NCBI RefSeq assembly: GCF_013404085.1
Contig: NZ_JABFHO010000001.1
Location: 1,995,001 to 2,059,000, forward strand
Reading direction: 5' to 3'
From: Winogradskyella helgolandensis
GTDB taxonomy: Bacteria > Bacteroidota > Bacteroidia > Flavobacteriales > Flavobacteriaceae
DNA length: 64,000 nucleotides
Shown: in pieces, positions 9,577 to 19,157 of the stretch
Position numbering within the stretch: the stretch's first letter is position 1
How the letters are laid out: each line of letters opens with the position of its first letter
Notes under the pieces: generated by a model
What the model saw: only the letters and a program-made list of their open reading frames with translations
Database searches by the model: none
What the model was told of the DNA's origin: nothing
Made by a program: the position numbers and the translations under genes

Positions 9577-10434
9577 ATGAAAACTAAAAAAGCAAATGTT
9601 ATAAAATGTGTATTACCCATTTTAAGTATTTGCTTTTTGATTTTATCTTGTAAAAAAACAGAAACAATTGAGCCTAAAAGTTCAATACAATTAAGTTTAG
9701 AAGATTCGTTAAGGGTTAATTATTTTAAAGGACGTGCTTATCGTCAAAATTTATATTCTCAAGAATTTCAAAAATACTTAGATTCCGCTCTACAAGTTAG
9801 TCCTAGTGATGCACATTTATGGCAGCAAAAAGCAATGGCTTGTTTTAAAAGTAAGAAATATGAAGTGGGAATGGGTTTCTTAGATAAAGCTGTAGCATTA
9901 GATACTGAATACTATATAGATTACCGCGCTTTCATAAAATGTATTTTTACGAAACAATATAAAGCTTCAATAGTTGATTTTAAAAAAGCAAAGCAATTAT
10001 TGGGGAGTTCTTATATAATGGATCATACTTATGATTTTTATCTAGGTCTTTGTTATTTACAGCTCAACGAATTTGAAAAAGCAAATCGTTACTTTAGAGC
10101 GACTATTAATAGCGAATTAGAAGAACATGACGAGAGTTGGATCCATTATTTAGATTGGTTTTATTATGGTATCTCTGAATTTGAATTAGGGAATTATGAT
10201 AAAGCTATTGTTTATTTAGACAAAAGTCTTGTTGATTTTCCAAAATTTTCTGATGCTCAATATTATAAAATTAAATGTCTCGCTAGAATTGGTAAAATTG
10301 ATGAAGCTAAAGATTTATTGAAAATTGGAATAGAGAATATTGAACTAGGTCACACTATTTTTGATTCTAATTCGCAATACGAAACCTATCCATATCAAAT
10401 ATCAGAAAAACAGTTTAAAAATTTCGTAGATTAA
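9577..10434 (+). CDS. TPR-containing lipoprotein
   Basis: 285 residues. Lipoprotein signal with lipobox LILSC (Cys about 25) followed by about six TPR-like helical pairs (for example YKASIVDFKKAKQLLG, FEKANRYFRATIN, YDKAIVYLDKSL). Probably anchored on the periplasmic side of a membrane; partner unknown. It is 20 bp after alaS, and its stop overlaps the start of the GSCFA gene (TAATG), so the two are translationally coupled. Confidence 0.85.
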   Translation: MKTKKANVIKCVLPILSICFLILSCKKTETIEPKSSIQLSLEDSLRVNYFKGRAYRQNLYSQEFQKYLDSALQVSPSDAHLWQQKAMACFKSKKYEVGMGFLDKAVALDTEYYIDYRAFIKCIFTKQYKASIVDFKKAKQLLGSSYIMDHTYDFYLGLCYLQLNEFEKANRYFRATINSELEEHDESWIHYLDWFYYGISEFELGNYDKAIVYLDKSLVDFPKFSDAQYYKIKCLARIGKIDEAKDLLKIGIENIELGHTIFDSNSQYETYPYQISEKQFKNFVD

Positions 10435-11384
10435 TGAAATTACTTACCGAAATACCAATGCCACCACAGCAACATAATCAAATAGATTACAATTCTAAGA
10501 TTATGCTGTTTGGCTCATGCTTTTCTGAGAATATAAGTGCGAAGTTCAAGTATTTTAAGTTTCAATCTAGGGTTAATCCTTTTGGTATCTTATTTCAGCC
10601 ATTGGCTATAGAAAATTTAATTACTCATGCCATTAATGAAAAAGTATATAGCGATGGCGATGTTTTTTTTCAAAATGAACAATGGCATTGTTTTGACGCG
10701 CATTCTCAATTAAGTTCAGCTTCAAAAGAGGAGTTGTTAGATGACTTGAATAATCAAATTAAATTAACACATCAGCAAATAAACGAGGCGAGTAATATCA
10801 TAATTACATTGGGAACGGCTTGGGTTTATAGGGAAATAGAAACGGATACGATTGTTGCTAATTGCCATAAAGTCCCACAAAAACAATTTTTGAAAGAATT
10901 ACTTTCGGTAGATACGATTACAGAGTCGCTACAAGCCATTATCGCTTTAGTTAAAAGTGTGAATCCAAACGTTAGTTGTCTATTTACAGTTTCACCTATA
11001 CGGCATATTAAAGATGGTTTTGTAGAAAATATGCAGAGTAAAGCGCATTTAATTGCTGCAATTCATAAGGTTGTTGAACCTAGACATCAAAATTATTATT
11101 TTCCTTCTTATGAAATTCTAATGGACGAGCTTCGTGATTATCGCTATTATGCTGAAGATATGATTCATCCTAACCAAACTGCTATAGATTACATTTGGGA
11201 AAAGTTTCAAAACGTTTGGATTTCGGGAACCACTTCTAATACGATGGATGAGGTGGAAACCATTCAGAAAGGACTTCAACATAAACCATTTAATTCAGCA
11301 TCTGAGGCACATCAAAAATTTCTTCAAAAACTAGAAGATAAAAAAGCGAAGTTACGCGCTGAATTTCCTCATATTATTTTCTAA
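10434..11384 (+). CDS. GSCFA domain-containing protein (SGNH-like hydrolase fold)
   Basis: 316 residues. The family-defining motif is present as FGSCFSENISAKFKYFKF (about 26-43), followed by NPFGILFQP, IITLGTAWVYRE, FTVSPIRHIKDG and DMIHPNQTAIDYIWEKF, the last resembling the Asp/His block of SGNH hydrolases. No signal peptide, so cytoplasmic. GSCFA proteins are common in Bacteroidota and of unknown substrate. Coupled to the preceding TPR lipoprotein gene. Confidence 0.93.
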   Translation: MKLLTEIPMPPQQHNQIDYNSKIMLFGSCFSENISAKFKYFKFQSRVNPFGILFQPLAIENLITHAINEKVYSDGDVFFQNEQWHCFDAHSQLSSASKEELLDDLNNQIKLTHQQINEASNIIITLGTAWVYREIETDTIVANCHKVPQKQFLKELLSVDTITESLQAIIALVKSVNPNVSCLFTVSPIRHIKDGFVENMQSKAHLIAAIHKVVEPRHQNYYFPSYEILMDELRDYRYYAEDMIHPNQTAIDYIWEKFQNVWISGTTSNTMDEVETIQKGLQHKPFNSASEAHQKFLQKLEDKKAKLRAEFPHIIF

Positions 11385-11593
11385 GACTTTAAGTTGTATT
11401 GTAGATAAACTCTACGATGGTAAAGTAGGGAAATCGGAACTTAGAAAGCAACTTCTGCTACTTATGGGGTAATTAACTTATTGTTTATCAGTTGGTTCTT
11501 GTCTTGTTTTTGAAATATACGCAATTCATCGTATGTTTTAGCTCTGTCTTATTTCTCAAATTTGTCTCATTATTAATCAATACAAAATTTATA

Positions 11594-12136
11594 ATGAGAA
11601 AATTAAACGAAATCATGTTACTTATAATGACAGTTTCATTAGTAACATTCACATCATGTTCTAAAGATGACGATGGAGGTAGTGGTGGCAACGCACCTTC
11701 GGGAACTTTAACCGCAAAAGTAGATGGTTCAAGCTTTCAATCTATGGAAATTTCTTCTTCCGCAACTGTAAGCAGTAATCCATCAGGGCAAAGTCTAATA
11801 ATTATCGCAACCAATAGCGATGGTAATGCATTTTCGTTTACCATTTTGGGTTATGACGGAGTCGGTACTTATAGTTTTGATGGCTCTGTAAACACTGGAG
11901 TTAACGTCGCTTCTTATTCAGAAACAACGGTAGATTTAAGTAATCCTTTAAACTCAGAAACAAAACTGTGGCAAGCACCTTACGAGAATTTAGCTGTTGG
12001 TACAATCAGTATTTCAGAAGAGACGGATACTAAATTAATTGGGACGTTTGAGTTTAATTGTAAAAACTTAAACGGAGACCAATCAGTTAAAAATATTACG
12101 AATGGTTCTTTTAATCTAGGTAAACAAACTTTATAA
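11594..12136 (+). CDS. Surface-type lipoprotein, DUF6252-like
   Basis: 180 residues from ATG 11594; the frame is open upstream to 11492, but only the 11594 start gives a lipoprotein signal (MRKLNEIMLL...FTSC). After the Cys comes SKDDDGG, which resembles the lipoprotein export signal (acidic run at +2/+3) that sends flavobacterial lipoproteins to the cell surface. The remainder is a beta-rich domain starting GTLTAKVDGSSFQS. The DUF6252 assignment is by resemblance only. The next gene starts 3 bp after its stop. Confidence 0.78.
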   Translation: MRKLNEIMLLIMTVSLVTFTSCSKDDDGGSGGNAPSGTLTAKVDGSSFQSMEISSSATVSSNPSGQSLIIIATNSDGNAFSFTILGYDGVGTYSFDGSVNTGVNVASYSETTVDLSNPLNSETKLWQAPYENLAVGTISISEETDTKLIGTFEFNCKNLNGDQSVKNITNGSFNLGKQTL

Positions 12137-12139
12137 GTT

Positions 12140-14053
12140 ATGAAGACGCTATTTATAAATACACAGAAATTAATAATGTTTGTATTCTTATTGAGTACAG
12201 CATTATTGTTTGCTCAGAAAGCAGAAACTCCAGATCAAAATTATGACTTAGGAAGTAAAATAAACGAAATGACGCTTACTATCGGAGGAGTGTTAGTTGT
12301 GGCAACGAACGATGGTTTAGTTGGAATAAAGCCAACAGATAGTCAGCCTGTATTTACATTCAATAATTTTGGAAAGTTAAAACCTGAAGAAACAGATTTT
12401 ATACCAAGTTCACCTTATGTGGTGGTGTCGCAAGGTGTTGGTGCTACTTTTGCTGGTATTTCTAAAACGAAACGGGCGGTAATTGATTATGTTCAAGGTC
12501 GCGTCATTTTTAATTCAGAAAATGACAATTGGAATCAAATTTACACGTGTAATGTTGTTTTGCCACAGAATAAACTAATCGTGAGTGGGATTCAAAAAGA
12601 AGGTGATAAGTTTGAGAAAATTACACCAAAAGTTGCCGTTTATGACTTAGCCACATCTCAACTTGATTACAGTTTCTTTTTAGACAAACCAGGTAGAGTT
12701 GGTATGGCCAAAGATTTTAGTGTTACAGGAGTGCCTTTGTTGTTAAAGGATTTTTTAATCATTCCTACCGCTCAAGGTCTAATTGCTAAATCTCATAGTG
12801 GAGACGATTTGTGGCAAACAAAAATTAAGGGTGTAAATTGGATGGTTGCTGACCAAACAGAATCTGAAATCTATGGTTTTGAATCTGTTAATAATGGTAA
12901 AAACACCAGAATTCACAAAATAGGTAAAGATGGTAGTGAGTTATGGAAAGATGATAGAAAGATACAAGGAGTGGTTTCAAAATTTGAAATTCTTCCGCAA
13001 GGTCTTGCTGTTGTTAGCAATAAAGGAGAAGGTAGTGACGGTGGCGTATTCTCTCAAAAAAGTGAATCGGAAATTGCATTTTTAAGTACATCTTCGGGAG
13101 AGGATCTTTGGGAAAAAGCACCAAAAACCAAAGGTTATGTTCAGCACTTTTATATTATGGAGGACGGCATATTATTCGGGATCTATTCTGGTGGTATTAA
13201 CAAAGTGTCTTTTGATGGCAAACCATTATTTAAAAAGCCATTAAAGACAGGTGAGAATATTATTACCATGGCACATTCGCCTCAAGGTTTAATTTACATT
13301 ACAAGTGAAGATGCCAATATTGTAAATTTAGAAACGGGAGACGAAGTTTGGGCTAAACCATTAAAATATAAATCTTCGGATTCGGTAGCGTCAACATTTG
13401 ATAGTGACAATAACCGTTATTTAATCGTGGCCGATGGTACTATTTTCGCCATTGATGCGGACTCTGGAAATGTTTCTGAATTATCGAATATAAAATTTGA
13501 GGAGAAGGAATCACCAAATACCATGGCTATAAAAAATGGTAATATTTTTATAGGGTCGTCACAAAACATGATGTTGTTAGATAACGACGGAAAGGAAATA
13601 TATCATAGTTATCAGAAATCGCCAGGTAAAAGTGGTTTTATGAAAGTCGTTGGAGGTGTGGTAGCGGCAGCTTCATTAGTTGCAACGGTATCTACTGCAG
13701 CTGCTGCAGGCGCGAACAATAATGGAATAAGTACAAACAATCTGCGTAATTATAATGACTACGGAAAAGACGCAAAACGAGCTTCAGATATGTTTGCTTC
13801 CATTAGTGATGCGTCTTTTAAAATGATGGCTGAGCGTTTTAAAGCCTCATCCGCAACTGAGAATGCACAATTTATTTTAACAAATTTAGACAGTGGCGTC
13901 GGTTTAGTAAAAGTGAATAAAGACACTGGTGAAATAGATAAGGAAATTCTTCTCAAAGACAAAAAGCCTGAGTACAAAGTAGATGAATATGGAGGGTATT
14001 TGTTTTATAAAGCAAGTGATGATACCATTTATACTTATAATCTTAATAAATAG
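12140..14053 (+). CDS. Secreted PQQ-like beta-propeller repeat protein
   Basis: 637 residues with a signal peptide (cut near LLFAQ|KAE). Repeats of the PQQ/quinoprotein type are visible, for example GLIAKSHSGDDLWQTKIKG, STSSGEDLWEKAPKT and VNLETGDEVWAKPLK, each with the D/E-x-x-W core of propeller blades. A hydrophobic Ala-rich stretch (about 505-530: VVGGVVAAASLVATVSTAAAA) interrupts the C-terminal part. No enzyme active site is recognisable, so it is probably a scaffold or binding protein. It lies 3 bp after the lipoprotein gene and is followed by a good terminator at 14068. Confidence 0.8.
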   Translation: MKTLFINTQKLIMFVFLLSTALLFAQKAETPDQNYDLGSKINEMTLTIGGVLVVATNDGLVGIKPTDSQPVFTFNNFGKLKPEETDFIPSSPYVVVSQGVGATFAGISKTKRAVIDYVQGRVIFNSENDNWNQIYTCNVVLPQNKLIVSGIQKEGDKFEKITPKVAVYDLATSQLDYSFFLDKPGRVGMAKDFSVTGVPLLLKDFLIIPTAQGLIAKSHSGDDLWQTKIKGVNWMVADQTESEIYGFESVNNGKNTRIHKIGKDGSELWKDDRKIQGVVSKFEILPQGLAVVSNKGEGSDGGVFSQKSESEIAFLSTSSGEDLWEKAPKTKGYVQHFYIMEDGILFGIYSGGINKVSFDGKPLFKKPLKTGENIITMAHSPQGLIYITSEDANIVNLETGDEVWAKPLKYKSSDSVASTFDSDNNRYLIVADGTIFAIDADSGNVSELSNIKFEEKESPNTMAIKNGNIFIGSSQNMMLLDNDGKEIYHSYQKSPGKSGFMKVVGGVVAAASLVATVSTAAAAGANNNGISTNNLRNYNDYGKDAKRASDMFASISDASFKMMAERFKASSATENAQFILTNLDSGVGLVKVNKDTGEIDKEILLKDKKPEYKVDEYGGYLFYKASDDTIYTYNLNK

Positions 14054-14067
14054 ATGTGTAACTAATT

Positions 14068-14106
14068 GATTGAGCGCAATTTGTCTATGATTGCGCTTAA
14101 TCTTTT
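14068..14106 (+). terminator. Rho-independent terminator after the PQQ-like gene
   Basis: Arms 14068-14080 and 14090-14102 pair over 13 positions (GATTGAGCGCAAT with ATTGCGCTTAATC, one G-T pair), loop of 9 nt, followed by TTTT. It separates the propeller gene from the two-component cluster. Confidence 0.8.
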
Positions 14107-14190
14107 AAAACAGCTAATTAACTCACTAACAATCTTATATTCCTAATGCTATTAATTAATTACTTAAGAGGCATCAATTGTAAATTCTGT

Positions 14191-15141
14191 ATGAAGTACA
14201 GAAAACACTTGATGTTTTTTTTGTTATTGTTTTTAAGCAATAGCACAAATTTAGTAGCTATAAATTCGACCTTAAATAGCAAATATCCTTCCGTTTCTGA
14301 AGCTCATATAATACGAGATAATACGAATCAAATTCTTATAGATAGAGTTGTCTTGGCAGAGCAGCAATTAAGAGTTCAAAAACAAAATTATCAAGTTTAT
14401 GGTGGTCTTTGCTTGTTTGTAATTTTAAGTGTAATAGCTTACCTTATTTACAGTCAATACCAATTAAAACACCATCAAAGTCAAAAAGAAAAGGAGTTAA
14501 AAGAAGCATTGTCAAAAATAAAAATCCAGAATAAACAACAAGAGCAACGCTTAAAAATATCCAAAGATCTACACGACACTATTGGGGCACAGCTTACTTA
14601 TATAATTTCGTCTTTAGATCATCTAAAATATGCTTTCGATATAGAGGATGAGAAATTAAAAGAGAAACTCAACATTATTAGCAGTTTCACATCACATACC
14701 ATTTACGAACTTAGAGACTCTATTTGGGCGATGACTAAAAGCGAAATTACGTTTCTAGATTTACAAGCTCGAATTTCAAATTATATAGATCAAGTAAAAC
14801 TTAATGATTCTAACATTCAATTCGTATTTAAAGTTGGTCATAATGTGGATTCAATTATAAAGTTCACAACTGTTGAAGGTTTTAATATCTATAGTATTAT
14901 ACAAGAGGCCATTCAAAATAGTTTAAAGCATGCTAAGGCTTCAATAATAAAAGTTGAAGTTGTGAAGCTAGTTTCTAACATAGTATTTACAATTTCTGAC
15001 AATGGAAAAGGGTTTAATACATTCAATGTAAAAAGAGAAAATGGACTTAATGCTATGGAAAAAAGAATACAAAGTATTGGCGGATTATTGGAGATTAATT
15101 CCATTGAAAATGCTGGTACTGAAATCATAATAACAATTTAG
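14191..15141 (+). CDS. Sensor histidine kinase (HisKA_3 type) lacking a TPR sensor region
   Basis: About 316 residues from ATG 14191, chosen because it gives a signal peptide (MKYRKHLMFFLLLF...); the frame also has an ATG at 14146. After a short periplasmic stretch and one membrane helix comes a coiled coil, the dimerisation/phosphoacceptor box KDLHDTIGAQL (His about 128) and an HATPase domain with N-box QEAIQNSLKHAKA and G-box DNGKGF. The kinase half closely resembles that of the next gene, but the TPR repeats are missing, so this looks like a shortened tandem copy. It probably signals to the NarL regulator at 17121. Confidence 0.88.
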   Translation: MKYRKHLMFFLLLFLSNSTNLVAINSTLNSKYPSVSEAHIIRDNTNQILIDRVVLAEQQLRVQKQNYQVYGGLCLFVILSVIAYLIYSQYQLKHHQSQKEKELKEALSKIKIQNKQQEQRLKISKDLHDTIGAQLTYIISSLDHLKYAFDIEDEKLKEKLNIISSFTSHTIYELRDSIWAMTKSEITFLDLQARISNYIDQVKLNDSNIQFVFKVGHNVDSIIKFTTVEGFNIYSIIQEAIQNSLKHAKASIIKVEVVKLVSNIVFTISDNGKGFNTFNVKRENGLNAMEKRIQSIGGLLEINSIENAGTEIIITI

Positions 15142-15190
15142 TTTAAAAAAAATGATATCTTCATATCGCTATTAATTAACCAACCTTGTA

Positions 15191-17062
15191 ATGAGACTAT
15201 TCGCTTTTTTATTACTTTTTAATTTTGTTTGTGTTGGGCAAACACCGGAATCTGCTAAAAAACTTAATGATTCGGCTTTAAGTATTTATAAAAATCACCC
15301 TAAAAAAGCACTTGAAATATTTGAACAATCTGAAGCTGTTGCAAAGTCTAAAAATGAAACTTTAGAATATGCAAGAGCCAAAAACGGTTTGGGTTTAATT
15401 TATAGAGATTTAGGAGAATTTGAAAAAGCTATTGCCTATGCAAATGATGCTATGTCTATTTCTAAAGACTCGTTATTAACATCTAGTGCTTTAAATAATA
15501 TAGGACGCTCTAAACGGCAACTTGGTTTATATGAAGATGCTTTAATCTATTATTTACAAGCCTTAGATATCTATGATGATTTAAATAAAAAAGAAGAGGA
15601 AGCTACTGTAACCAATAATATAGGTTTAGTTTATAGTTATTTGGGTATAAATGATAAGGCTATAGAATATCATCTTAAGGCTAAAACTGCTTTTGAAGCC
15701 TTAAACAATAAAAAAGGCATCTCGGAAGTCTATAATAATATCGCCATAATTTATGCCAATGATGGTGATTTAGATAAAGCATTGGATTATTTTAAATATT
15801 CTTTGGCCATAGAAGTTGATCTCGATGATAAAAAAGGTATGGCAGAATCGGCAAATAATGTAGGTGCTGTTTATTATTATATGCAAGAGGTAGATTCGGC
15901 CTTAACCTATTTTGAAAAATCGGTTAACATTGAAAAATCAATAGGGAATTTTGCAGGCTTGCCAGCGAGTTTCAACAATATAGCCCAAGTTTTAATGGAA
16001 AACAAAAGGCTGTCAGAGTCCAAAACGTTTATTGATAGTGCCTATCAATACGCCCAAGACTATAAAGTTGCCACAGAAATTGAAAATTCCCTACTTAATT
16101 ATTCGGAATATTACGAAGCTTCGCAAAACAACAGTAAAGCATTAGATTACTACAAAGCCTATTCAAAAGCAAAAGACAGTTTACTTAATATTGGAACTAA
16201 TAGTAAGATTGCCGAATTAGAAATAGAATACCAAACCGAAAAAAAGGAGAAAGAACTATTAGAGCATCGTGCAGATTTGGCAGAAAAGGAATTAGATTTA
16301 AGTAAAAAAAATAATTACATATTAGGTTTAAGCGCGCTAGCCATTGTATTAATGCTGTTAGGCTATTTAATTTATAACCAACAAAAACTCAAAAATCGAC
16401 AGTTAATAAAAGAAAACGAATTAAAAGATGCATTGTTAAAAATTGAAACGCAAAACAAATTACAAGAACAGCGTTTAAGAATCTCTAGAGATCTTCATGA
16501 TAATATAGGTGCGCAACTGACTTTTATAATTTCATCTTTAGATAATTTGAAATATGGTTTTAAACTTCCAGAAAAACTAAGTCAGAAATTAGTCCATATA
16601 AGTGAATTTACCACGACCACAATTTATGAATTAAGAGATACCATTTGGGCCATGAATAAAAATGAGATTACGTTTGAAGATCTTCAGATACGAATTTCAA
16701 ATTTTATCGATACAGCGAATTTGGCAGCACATAATATAAATTTTTACTTACGTATTGACGATAACGTTGATAAGGAGGCTGTATTTTCATCCGTTGAAGG
16801 CATGAATATTTATAGAATAATTCAAGAAGCGATTAATAACGCTCTTAAATATGCAGAAGCAAAAAACATTAATTTAACCGTTAAGGAAAAAGATGATAAA
16901 TTAGAAATAGCCATTTCGGATAATGGAAAAGGATTTGATGAAACTACAGTAGAATTAGGAAACGGCATACAAAACATGAAAAAACGAGCAGTTGAGATAC
17001 ACGGAAATTTAATTGTAGAATCTAATGAAGGTAAAGGAACAATTATAACACTCAAATTGTAA
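15191..17062 (+). CDS. TPR sensor histidine kinase (NarX/DesK-like)
   Basis: 623 residues: signal peptide (MRLFAFLLLFNFVCVG), about seven tetratricopeptide repeats (about 20-330), a transmembrane helix (about 376-396), coiled coil, phosphoacceptor box RDLHDNIGAQL (His about 436) and HATPase domain (QEAINNALKYAEA, SDNGKGFDE, NGIQNMKKRA). Flavobacteria have many such TPR kinases, which pair with LuxR/NarL regulators; the signal is unknown. The regulator gene follows 58 bp later. Confidence 0.93.
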   Translation: MRLFAFLLLFNFVCVGQTPESAKKLNDSALSIYKNHPKKALEIFEQSEAVAKSKNETLEYARAKNGLGLIYRDLGEFEKAIAYANDAMSISKDSLLTSSALNNIGRSKRQLGLYEDALIYYLQALDIYDDLNKKEEEATVTNNIGLVYSYLGINDKAIEYHLKAKTAFEALNNKKGISEVYNNIAIIYANDGDLDKALDYFKYSLAIEVDLDDKKGMAESANNVGAVYYYMQEVDSALTYFEKSVNIEKSIGNFAGLPASFNNIAQVLMENKRLSESKTFIDSAYQYAQDYKVATEIENSLLNYSEYYEASQNNSKALDYYKAYSKAKDSLLNIGTNSKIAELEIEYQTEKKEKELLEHRADLAEKELDLSKKNNYILGLSALAIVLMLLGYLIYNQQKLKNRQLIKENELKDALLKIETQNKLQEQRLRISRDLHDNIGAQLTFIISSLDNLKYGFKLPEKLSQKLVHISEFTTTTIYELRDTIWAMNKNEITFEDLQIRISNFIDTANLAAHNINFYLRIDDNVDKEAVFSSVEGMNIYRIIQEAINNALKYAEAKNINLTVKEKDDKLEIAISDNGKGFDETTVELGNGIQNMKKRAVEIHGNLIVESNEGKGTIITLKL

Positions 17063-17120
17063 TTAAGAATAACTTGAGTTTTATAATCAAAGAGATTCAA
17101 AATCTAGATAATAATAACAG

Positions 17121-17771
17121 ATGAAAATAAAAATTGCCATTGTTGATGATAATACCTTTTTAATAAAAACGGTAGAAGAGAAGTTGTCTTTTTTTGAAGA
17201 TTTAGAAGTGAAGTTTACTGCGATGAATGGTGTAGATGTATTAGAGAAATTAGACGGAAATCATAATCTCGATCTAATACTAATGGATATCGAAATGCCA
17301 ATTATGAATGGCATTGAAGCCACAGAAAAAGTAAAACAAAAATATCCACACATTAAGATAATCATGCTCACCGTTTTTGATAATGATGAAAATATTTTTA
17401 ATGCTATTAAAGCAGGAGCAGATGGTTATTTATTGAAAGAAATTAATGCAGGAGATTTACATACCGGTATTGAAGAAACTTTAAATGGTGGAGCCGCTAT
17501 GAATCCTTCAATTGCCTTAAAAACATTAAAATTATTACGTAATCCGTTTGTAGCTGAAGACAAACAAGACCTAGAAACTATTAAACTAACAGATCGCGAA
17601 GTCGATGTTTTAGAACAATTGAGTAAAGGATTAAGTTATAATGCGATTGCAGATAATCTCATTCTTTCTACAGGAACCATAAGAAAACATATAGAAAACA
17701 TATACCGAAAACTTCAAGTGCACAACAAACTTGAAGCGGTACAGAAGGCTAGACGTAATAATCTTATATAG
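17121..17771 (+). CDS. NarL/LuxR family response regulator
   Basis: 216 residues. Receiver domain with acidic pocket VDDN and phosphoacceptor Asp56 (ILMDIEMPIMNG), Lys of KEINAGD, then a LuxR helix-turn-helix (LTDREVDVLEQLSKGLSYNAIADNL ... TIRKHIENIYRKL). It is the output partner of the kinases immediately upstream. All key residues are present. Confidence 0.95.
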   Translation: MKIKIAIVDDNTFLIKTVEEKLSFFEDLEVKFTAMNGVDVLEKLDGNHNLDLILMDIEMPIMNGIEATEKVKQKYPHIKIIMLTVFDNDENIFNAIKAGADGYLLKEINAGDLHTGIEETLNGGAAMNPSIALKTLKLLRNPFVAEDKQDLETIKLTDREVDVLEQLSKGLSYNAIADNLILSTGTIRKHIENIYRKLQVHNKLEAVQKARRNNLI

Positions 17772-17818
17772 TGTTTCCGTGTTTATTGTTATTTTCGTGG
17801 TCTAATATAAATTTTACT

Positions 17819-18559
17819 ATGAAGAAACTAATTTTTATTTTTTGCGTTTTTGGTTTAATTCTTAATTCTTGTGAAGACAACGAAACTGTTGATACTACCG
17901 ATAATCCTCCTACAGATGCTGTTTTTTTAAAGTCTACAACTGAGACTTATGATGGTGAAGAATTAGTTACAAACTTTACTTATTTAGATGATAAATTGAT
18001 AGAGGTATCAGATTCTGATGGTTACAGAGAAGTCTTTATTTATGTAGATGATTTGTTAACGATAATAGAGGAATATGAAGATGATGTTTTAGATTCTCAA
18101 ACAGAGTTAGAATATGATAGTAATAATCGATTGATTAAAGAGTCTTATTCGTATGATTCAGGTTCTGTGCAAGTCAATGAATTTACCTATAATTCAGATG
18201 GCACAATAACAATGGATGAATCAGGTGTGAACACCTATATTTACACCTATAATACTGTTGGTAACCGTGTATTTGAAGAGCATGTAGAAGGTGATGAAGA
18301 TTATAGCTATACGTATGATACACAGAATAATCCATTTAGAAATATCCATCAAAGAGAAGTTTTTGAACTGCTTGGACGTGATACTTATGCGAATAATGTT
18401 CTAAGCTATATTAATTCAAGTAGTGCAGCTTTTTCTGATGATTTGACAAGTGCTTATTCATACAATGCTAGCGATTATCCTACAAGTGGTTCTACAGTTT
18501 ACAATCAAGGAACGGTAGACCAAGAAGTTGTAACCATACAATTTATTTACGAGCTATAA
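17819..18559 (+). CDS. Lipoprotein with YD-like repeats
   Basis: 246 residues from ATG 17819; the frame is open from 17771 but only this start gives a lipoprotein signal (MKKLIFIFCVFGLILNSC, Cys 18). The rest has short beta repeats of the form YDSNNRLIKESYSYD, FTYNSDGTITM, YTYNTVGNRVFEEH, similar to YD/RHS-type repeats seen in flavobacterial lipoproteins. Function unknown; likely outer-membrane anchored. Downstream of the response regulator but possibly a separate unit; followed by a strong terminator. Confidence 0.78.
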   Translation: MKKLIFIFCVFGLILNSCEDNETVDTTDNPPTDAVFLKSTTETYDGEELVTNFTYLDDKLIEVSDSDGYREVFIYVDDLLTIIEEYEDDVLDSQTELEYDSNNRLIKESYSYDSGSVQVNEFTYNSDGTITMDESGVNTYIYTYNTVGNRVFEEHVEGDEDYSYTYDTQNNPFRNIHQREVFELLGRDTYANNVLSYINSSSAAFSDDLTSAYSYNASDYPTSGSTVYNQGTVDQEVVTIQFIYEL

Positions 18560-18576
18560 TATTTATATTTAACCCA

Positions 18577-18618
18577 TAAAAAAAACTCAAATCTAAAAAA
18601 GATATGAGTTTTTTTTTG
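18577..18618. terminator. Bidirectional terminator between convergent genes
   Basis: AAAAAACTCAaATCT pairs with AGATaTGAGTTTTTT around an A-rich loop; A-tract on one side and T-tract on the other let it serve both the lipoprotein gene (plus) and coaD (minus). Confidence 0.85.
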
Positions 18619-18638
18619 TTTTAAAATGTATGGTTATA

Positions 18639-19097
18639 TTATCGGTTTACTCTAACACTATCAGGAACTAAAACGGTATAATCGCCATTGTTTCTTAAAA
18701 CATCACGCACAATGGAAGATGAAATAAAAGACGTTCGAGAGGATGTTAGTAAAAAGACAGTTTCAATTTTTGATAACTTTCTATTGGTGTGAGCAATGGC
18801 TTTTTCAAATTCAAAATCTGCAGGATTTCGTAAACCTCTAAGTATAAATTCTGCGTTAATTTCTTTACAGAAATCAATAGTTAAACCTTTATAGGTAACT
18901 ACTTTTACTTTAGGTTCGTCTTTAAAGGCGTCTTCAATAAATGCTTTTCTCTGCTCTAAAGAAAACATATATTTTTTTTCAGCATTAATACCAATTGCAA
19001 CTACAACTTCATCGAACAATTTAATGCCACGTTGTATTATATCGAAGTGGCCGTTTGTGAGTGGATCAAAAGATCCAGGGAATAGTGCTCGTTTCAT
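18639..19097 (-). CDS. coaD: Phosphopantetheine adenylyltransferase
   Basis: 152 residues, normal length. It converts 4'-phosphopantetheine and ATP to dephospho-CoA. The nucleotidyltransferase motif GSFDPLTNGHFDIIQRG is at residues 7-23 (HxGH-type signature as NGHF), and the C-terminal TSSRTSFISSSIVRDV motif is present. It lies 60 bp downstream of ddl on the same strand. Confidence 0.97.
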   Translation of the reverse strand: MKRALFPGSFDPLTNGHFDIIQRGIKLFDEVVVAIGINAEKKYMFSLEQRKAFIEDAFKDEPKVKVVTYKGLTIDFCKEINAEFILRGLRNPADFEFEKAIAHTNRKLSKIETVFLLTSSRTSFISSSIVRDVLRNNGDYTVLVPDSVRVNR

Positions 19098-19157
19098 TAC
19101 CTGAGTTTTGTGGTTACTGTGATATATTGGAAACTTTTAAGAGTTCAAATATAATTA

